Below, piece after piece: positions 37,034 through 39,999 of a stretch of DNA of 39,999 nucleotides (the first letter of the stretch is position 1; each line of letters begins with the position of its first letter). Source of the stretch: Candidatus Moraniibacteriota bacterium (lineage in GTDB: Bacteria; Patescibacteriota; Minisyncoccia; Moranbacterales; UBA2206); contig JAUSNP010000002.1 of NCBI GenBank assembly GCA_030645735.1, positions 1 to 39,999 on the forward strand. The letters run 5' to 3'. The notes beneath the pieces were generated by a model. It did not search any database, had not been told where the DNA came from, and saw only the letters and a list, made by a program, of their open reading frames with translations. Both the position numbers and the translations under genes were made by a program.

Positions 37034-38251
37034 TTATTTATACCTTAGAGCATCCAGTGGATCCATCTTACTGGCTCTTCTAGCTGGAATAAATCCAGTC
37101 AAAAAGCCGACTACAGCCGCAAAGATAATAATAGACATTATAAACCACAGCGGACTATAGAATAGTCTAACTGATTGTCCGCCAAACCGCAATGCCACAA
37201 AATTTATCAACTGATTGAAAATCTCTCCACCCAGAAGACCAATTAGCACGCCGCTCACGCCTCCTAGGAAGCCCATGATGGTTGATTCCATAATAAACAT
37301 CATTGATACACCAGCATCTGAAGCGCCAATGGATTTCATAATTCCAATTTCTTCTGTTCGCTCCAAAAGTGTGATGGTCATCGTATTGAACATTCCAATG
37401 GCGCTGACTGCCAACGCAATGACACCGAAAAGCATCAGCACGATTTGCACAATTCGGAAAATTTGATTCGCCTGATCGACTGTGTCGGATAATGATGAAA
37501 CGATCAGACCTTGACCAAGAATGCTGTCACGTACCACGCCCATTGTTTGCTGTGAATTGCATTTAACTTTGATTTGGCTGAATTTATCCATTTTCAAATC
37601 GCCCAATGCAATAGAGTTTATATAAACAACATTGTCTTCACCATCAATCGTACCAACTATTTTGAATTTTTTATCTAAATCAAGCTTGCTGAAATTATTT
37701 TGTAAATCATTTTCCTTCACCTCTTCACCACCCGCTTGCGGCATAAAAAATGAAAAAGAAATTTCTTCGCCCAACATTTCCTCAGCACTGTTTTTGCCAA
37801 ACACTTGCGCCACTGAAGAGGTTATGATGACTCCCTCAGGATTATTGTCTGACAAAGATTCTCCCTTTGTGATGCGAAAGCCACCTAACTTCAAAAAAGA
37901 AGGCTGAACGCCAATTGAAATCAAATCAGCCGAGATGTCACCAATACGACCCTGGGAAGTTAGCTGAAACGCGGGACTGACTTCTTCCACGCCTTGCGAT
38001 TGCTTGATGTCCTCAATCATCGCATTGTTTATGCTAACGATTCCAGATTTTGATTCAGTCACATCCAAGGTCAAAAGTGAATCAGAAGTTGTGATTCTTT
38101 CTAATAATGTTTTTTGCAAACCATATCCCAATGAAACTAGAAAAAGAATCGCGCCGATACCGATGCTCATACCCAAAACCGTCAACAAAGTTCGCGAGGT
38201 CTTCGCGGTGAACATTCGAATTGAAAGTAAAAATAGATCTGTGAATTTCAT
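37034..38251 (-). CDS. MacB/FtsX-type ABC transporter permease
   Basis: N-terminal TM then periplasmic-like domain; LLERTEEIGIMKSIGASDAGV; C-terminal GFIPARRASKMDPLDALRYK. Confidence 0.92.
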   Translation of the reverse strand: MKFTDLFLLSIRMFTAKTSRTLLTVLGMSIGIGAILFLVSLGYGLQKTLLERITTSDSLLTLDVTESKSGIVSINNAMIEDIKQSQGVEEVSPAFQLTSQGRIGDISADLISIGVQPSFLKLGGFRITKGESLSDNNPEGVIITSSVAQVFGKNSAEEMLGEEISFSFFMPQAGGEEVKENDLQNNFSKLDLDKKFKIVGTIDGEDNVVYINSIALGDLKMDKFSQIKVKCNSQQTMGVVRDSILGQGLIVSSLSDTVDQANQIFRIVQIVLMLFGVIALAVSAIGMFNTMTITLLERTEEIGIMKSIGASDAGVSMMFIMESTIMGFLGGVSGVLIGLLGGEIFNQLINFVALRFGGQSVRLFYSPLWFIMSIIIFAAVVGFLTGFIPARRASKMDPLDALRYK

Positions 38252-38266
38252 TTTTTTATTTTAAAT

Positions 38267-39580
38267 TTATGCCGAGTATTTTAATAGCATGAGAATTTCC
38301 ATTTCTTTAGCAAATTTATCAACGGTTGGTTTGTATAGACCCACCCCACCCAATTTAACTGGAGCATCTAAGCGCTGTTTTAAACCAGCCGAATCAATTT
38401 TATTTTCCAAGCGAAGTTTTATAAACGCATACATTCTGGCTTTGATTTCATCTGGCAGTTCTATTTTGAACAAACTAAGCATATACTCCGAAACTGACTT
38501 TGCCGCCATATTCATATCGCCAGCGCTCAAAACCTCAACTTGCGCTAATGTTTTGCCTATCCTCTGTGAAAAACTCTCAGCTCGCATCTTATTCCAACCA
38601 GCGCCACCCTCATCAAAGTCTAAATCCAAATTCTTACTGAAAGCATCGATTGTGTCATTTTTAAATAACAAATTTTTCAAGAAGTTTTCCGCTGAAGTGA
38701 TTTGCTCCTCCGTCAAATCTGACAATACATGCGCAATGAGTTGTTTGGCCTTGAAAGGCACCAACATCGCGCCAACCTGTTGTGGAGAAAAATTTTTGAA
38801 AGTTCGCATCAAAAGCTTTATTTCATCTGAGATGGTTTCTGGGTTCGCAGCCATATCTGCTTGTGTAGCTTCTTTTGGCCGTTTATCCTTGTTGATCTCC
38901 TCTTCAACTATTCGCCCATCCTTCATATGCAAAATGCGATCGGCATAAATCAAATGCTCTGGATTGTGCGTTACCATAATGATGGTTTTCTTATCAATCT
39001 CATTCAAATCTTTGAGAATTTTCAATACATTTTCCGCTGATTCACTATCCAAATTTCCTACGGGCTCATCAGCCAAAATTATATTTGGATTATTCACCAA
39101 CGACCTAGCGATGGAAACTCGTTGTTGTTGACCGCCAGAAAGTTGATTAGAAAATTTATCCGATTGCTCTGCTAAACCAAAACGGCGTAAAAGTTTCATG
39201 CCCTCCTCTTTTCTATCTTTGCGACTGTCACCACGAAAAACTTTTGGCAAACAGACATTATCTAGAATATTCAAAGAAGAAATCAGATAAAAAGCTTGAA
39301 AAATCATACCGATGCCAGTTTGATGCAATTGCACAATTTCTTTCTTCTTCATCGTAGCAATGTCCTTGCCCTCGATTTTAACTGAACCAGATGTCGGTAA
39401 TTGCAAGCCAGAAATTGAATAAAGCAGAGTTGATTTCCCGCAACCAGAAGGTCCATACATAATCACATATTCTTGTGGATAAATCTTGACGCTGACATCC
39501 AAAAGCGACCGAACCTCATTCGATTTATCTTTGTTGTATATAACGCTCAGATTATTTACTTCAATTATTGGCTCTGCCAT
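38267..39580 (-). CDS. ABC transporter ATPase (LolD/MacB type) with a ~200-aa C-terminal extension
   Basis: GPSGCGKSTLLYSISG, LSGGQQQRVSIARSLVNNPNIILADEPVGNLD; residues after KDKRPKEATQ are not ABC ATPase. Confidence 0.93.
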   Translation of the reverse strand: MAEPIIEVNNLSVIYNKDKSNEVRSLLDVSVKIYPQEYVIMYGPSGCGKSTLLYSISGLQLPTSGSVKIEGKDIATMKKKEIVQLHQTGIGMIFQAFYLISSLNILDNVCLPKVFRGDSRKDRKEEGMKLLRRFGLAEQSDKFSNQLSGGQQQRVSIARSLVNNPNIILADEPVGNLDSESAENVLKILKDLNEIDKKTIIMVTHNPEHLIYADRILHMKDGRIVEEEINKDKRPKEATQADMAANPETISDEIKLLMRTFKNFSPQQVGAMLVPFKAKQLIAHVLSDLTEEQITSAENFLKNLLFKNDTIDAFSKNLDLDFDEGGAGWNKMRAESFSQRIGKTLAQVEVLSAGDMNMAAKSVSEYMLSLFKIELPDEIKARMYAFIKLRLENKIDSAGLKQRLDAPVKLGGVGLYKPTVDKFAKEMEILMLLKYSA

Positions 39581-39662
39581 TTTTATATTTATTTTTCTAT
39601 TAATCTTGTGAGTATATTATACCATAGTTTTCAATTCAATACTTCATCAAATTCACCCCCCC

Positions 39663-39999
39663 CTACTTCGCCCAACTAAAGATATCTTGGAAGTTGTTGA
39701 TAATGATCTGAATCACATTTTCTTTTCTTTTGGGAGTCAGCAGGGCGTAGTCACTGGAAGTGGCTTCATTTTCAGATAGGTCAGTGGATTTAACTTGGAA
39801 ATAGTAAACTACACCCGCTTTGAAGGTGGTGATGACCGCCACATGCGAAGTGGTCAGGGCGTTACTAATCTTGATGGCTTTCTTTTCGGCATTTCTTCCC
39901 TCTTGGTAGATGAGTTCAGTGGTAGCTGGTTCATCGGTGGTCCAAGAAATGATAGTTTGAACTTTGTCGTTTTGCGCTAGGGCGCTGTCAGTTCTGACC
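39663..39999 (-). CDS. 3' end of a surface protein with fibronectin-III-like domain (partial, runs off the window)
   Basis: Reverse strand reads ..VRTDSALAQNDKVQTIISWTTDEPATTELIYQEGRNAEKKAIKISNALTTSHVAVITTFKAGVVYYFQVKSTDLSENEATSSDYALLTPKRKENVIQIIINNFQDIFSWAK*. Confidence 0.7.
   Translation of the reverse strand, partial: VRTDSALAQNDKVQTIISWTTDEPATTELIYQEGRNAEKKAIKISNALTTSHVAVITTFKAGVVYYFQVKSTDLSENEATSSDYALLTPKRKENVIQIIINNFQDIFSWAK

Noticed and set aside
39656-39663. C8 tract near the end of the partial FN3-like gene as a phase-variation site
   Set aside because: On the coding strand it falls at and after the TAG stop, so slippage would not change the protein meaningfully.
1-39999. Alternative genetic code (UGA recoded, as in Gracilibacteria/SR1)
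   Set aside because: Conserved genes read through without in-frame UGA and some genes, such as comEC and 28088-28390, end at TGA; standard bacterial code fits.

Overview
Manual reading of a 40-kb, AT-rich bacterial chromosomal window. Gene content and style (compact housekeeping genes, mostly SD-less starts, ComEC/DprA, FtsA/FtsZ, NrdD/NrdR) suggest a Patescibacteria/CPR (Parcubacteria-like) genome; this placement is inference and was not tested. About 35 CDSs are supportable, plus one tRNA-Leu(CAA), several hairpin terminators and several repeat families. No rRNA, CRISPR array or prophage was seen. Main candidates for follow-up: (1) intergenic spacers built from degenerate short words arranged as long imperfect inverted repeats, most ending at the start codon of an SD-less gene; (2) anaerobic ribonucleotide reductase split so that its glycyl-radical domain is a separate small ORF, in an nrdR-nrdD-nrdD'-nrdG cluster with a NrdR-box-like operator; (3) a GIY-YIG nuclease gene bounded by inverted copies of a palindrome that also encodes its C-terminus, and palindromic elements translated inside ParB and peptidyl-tRNA hydrolase; (4) a speD / deoxyhypusine-synthase-like / agmatinase-like / histidine kinase operon with no visible spermidine synthase or arginine decarboxylase; (5) a cysteine-rich 20-aa tandem repeat protein missed by the ORF track, with a broken start; (6) rpsU carrying a strong SD in a window where SDs are otherwise confined to a few accessory ORFs. 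All homology calls are from motif recognition without database searches.
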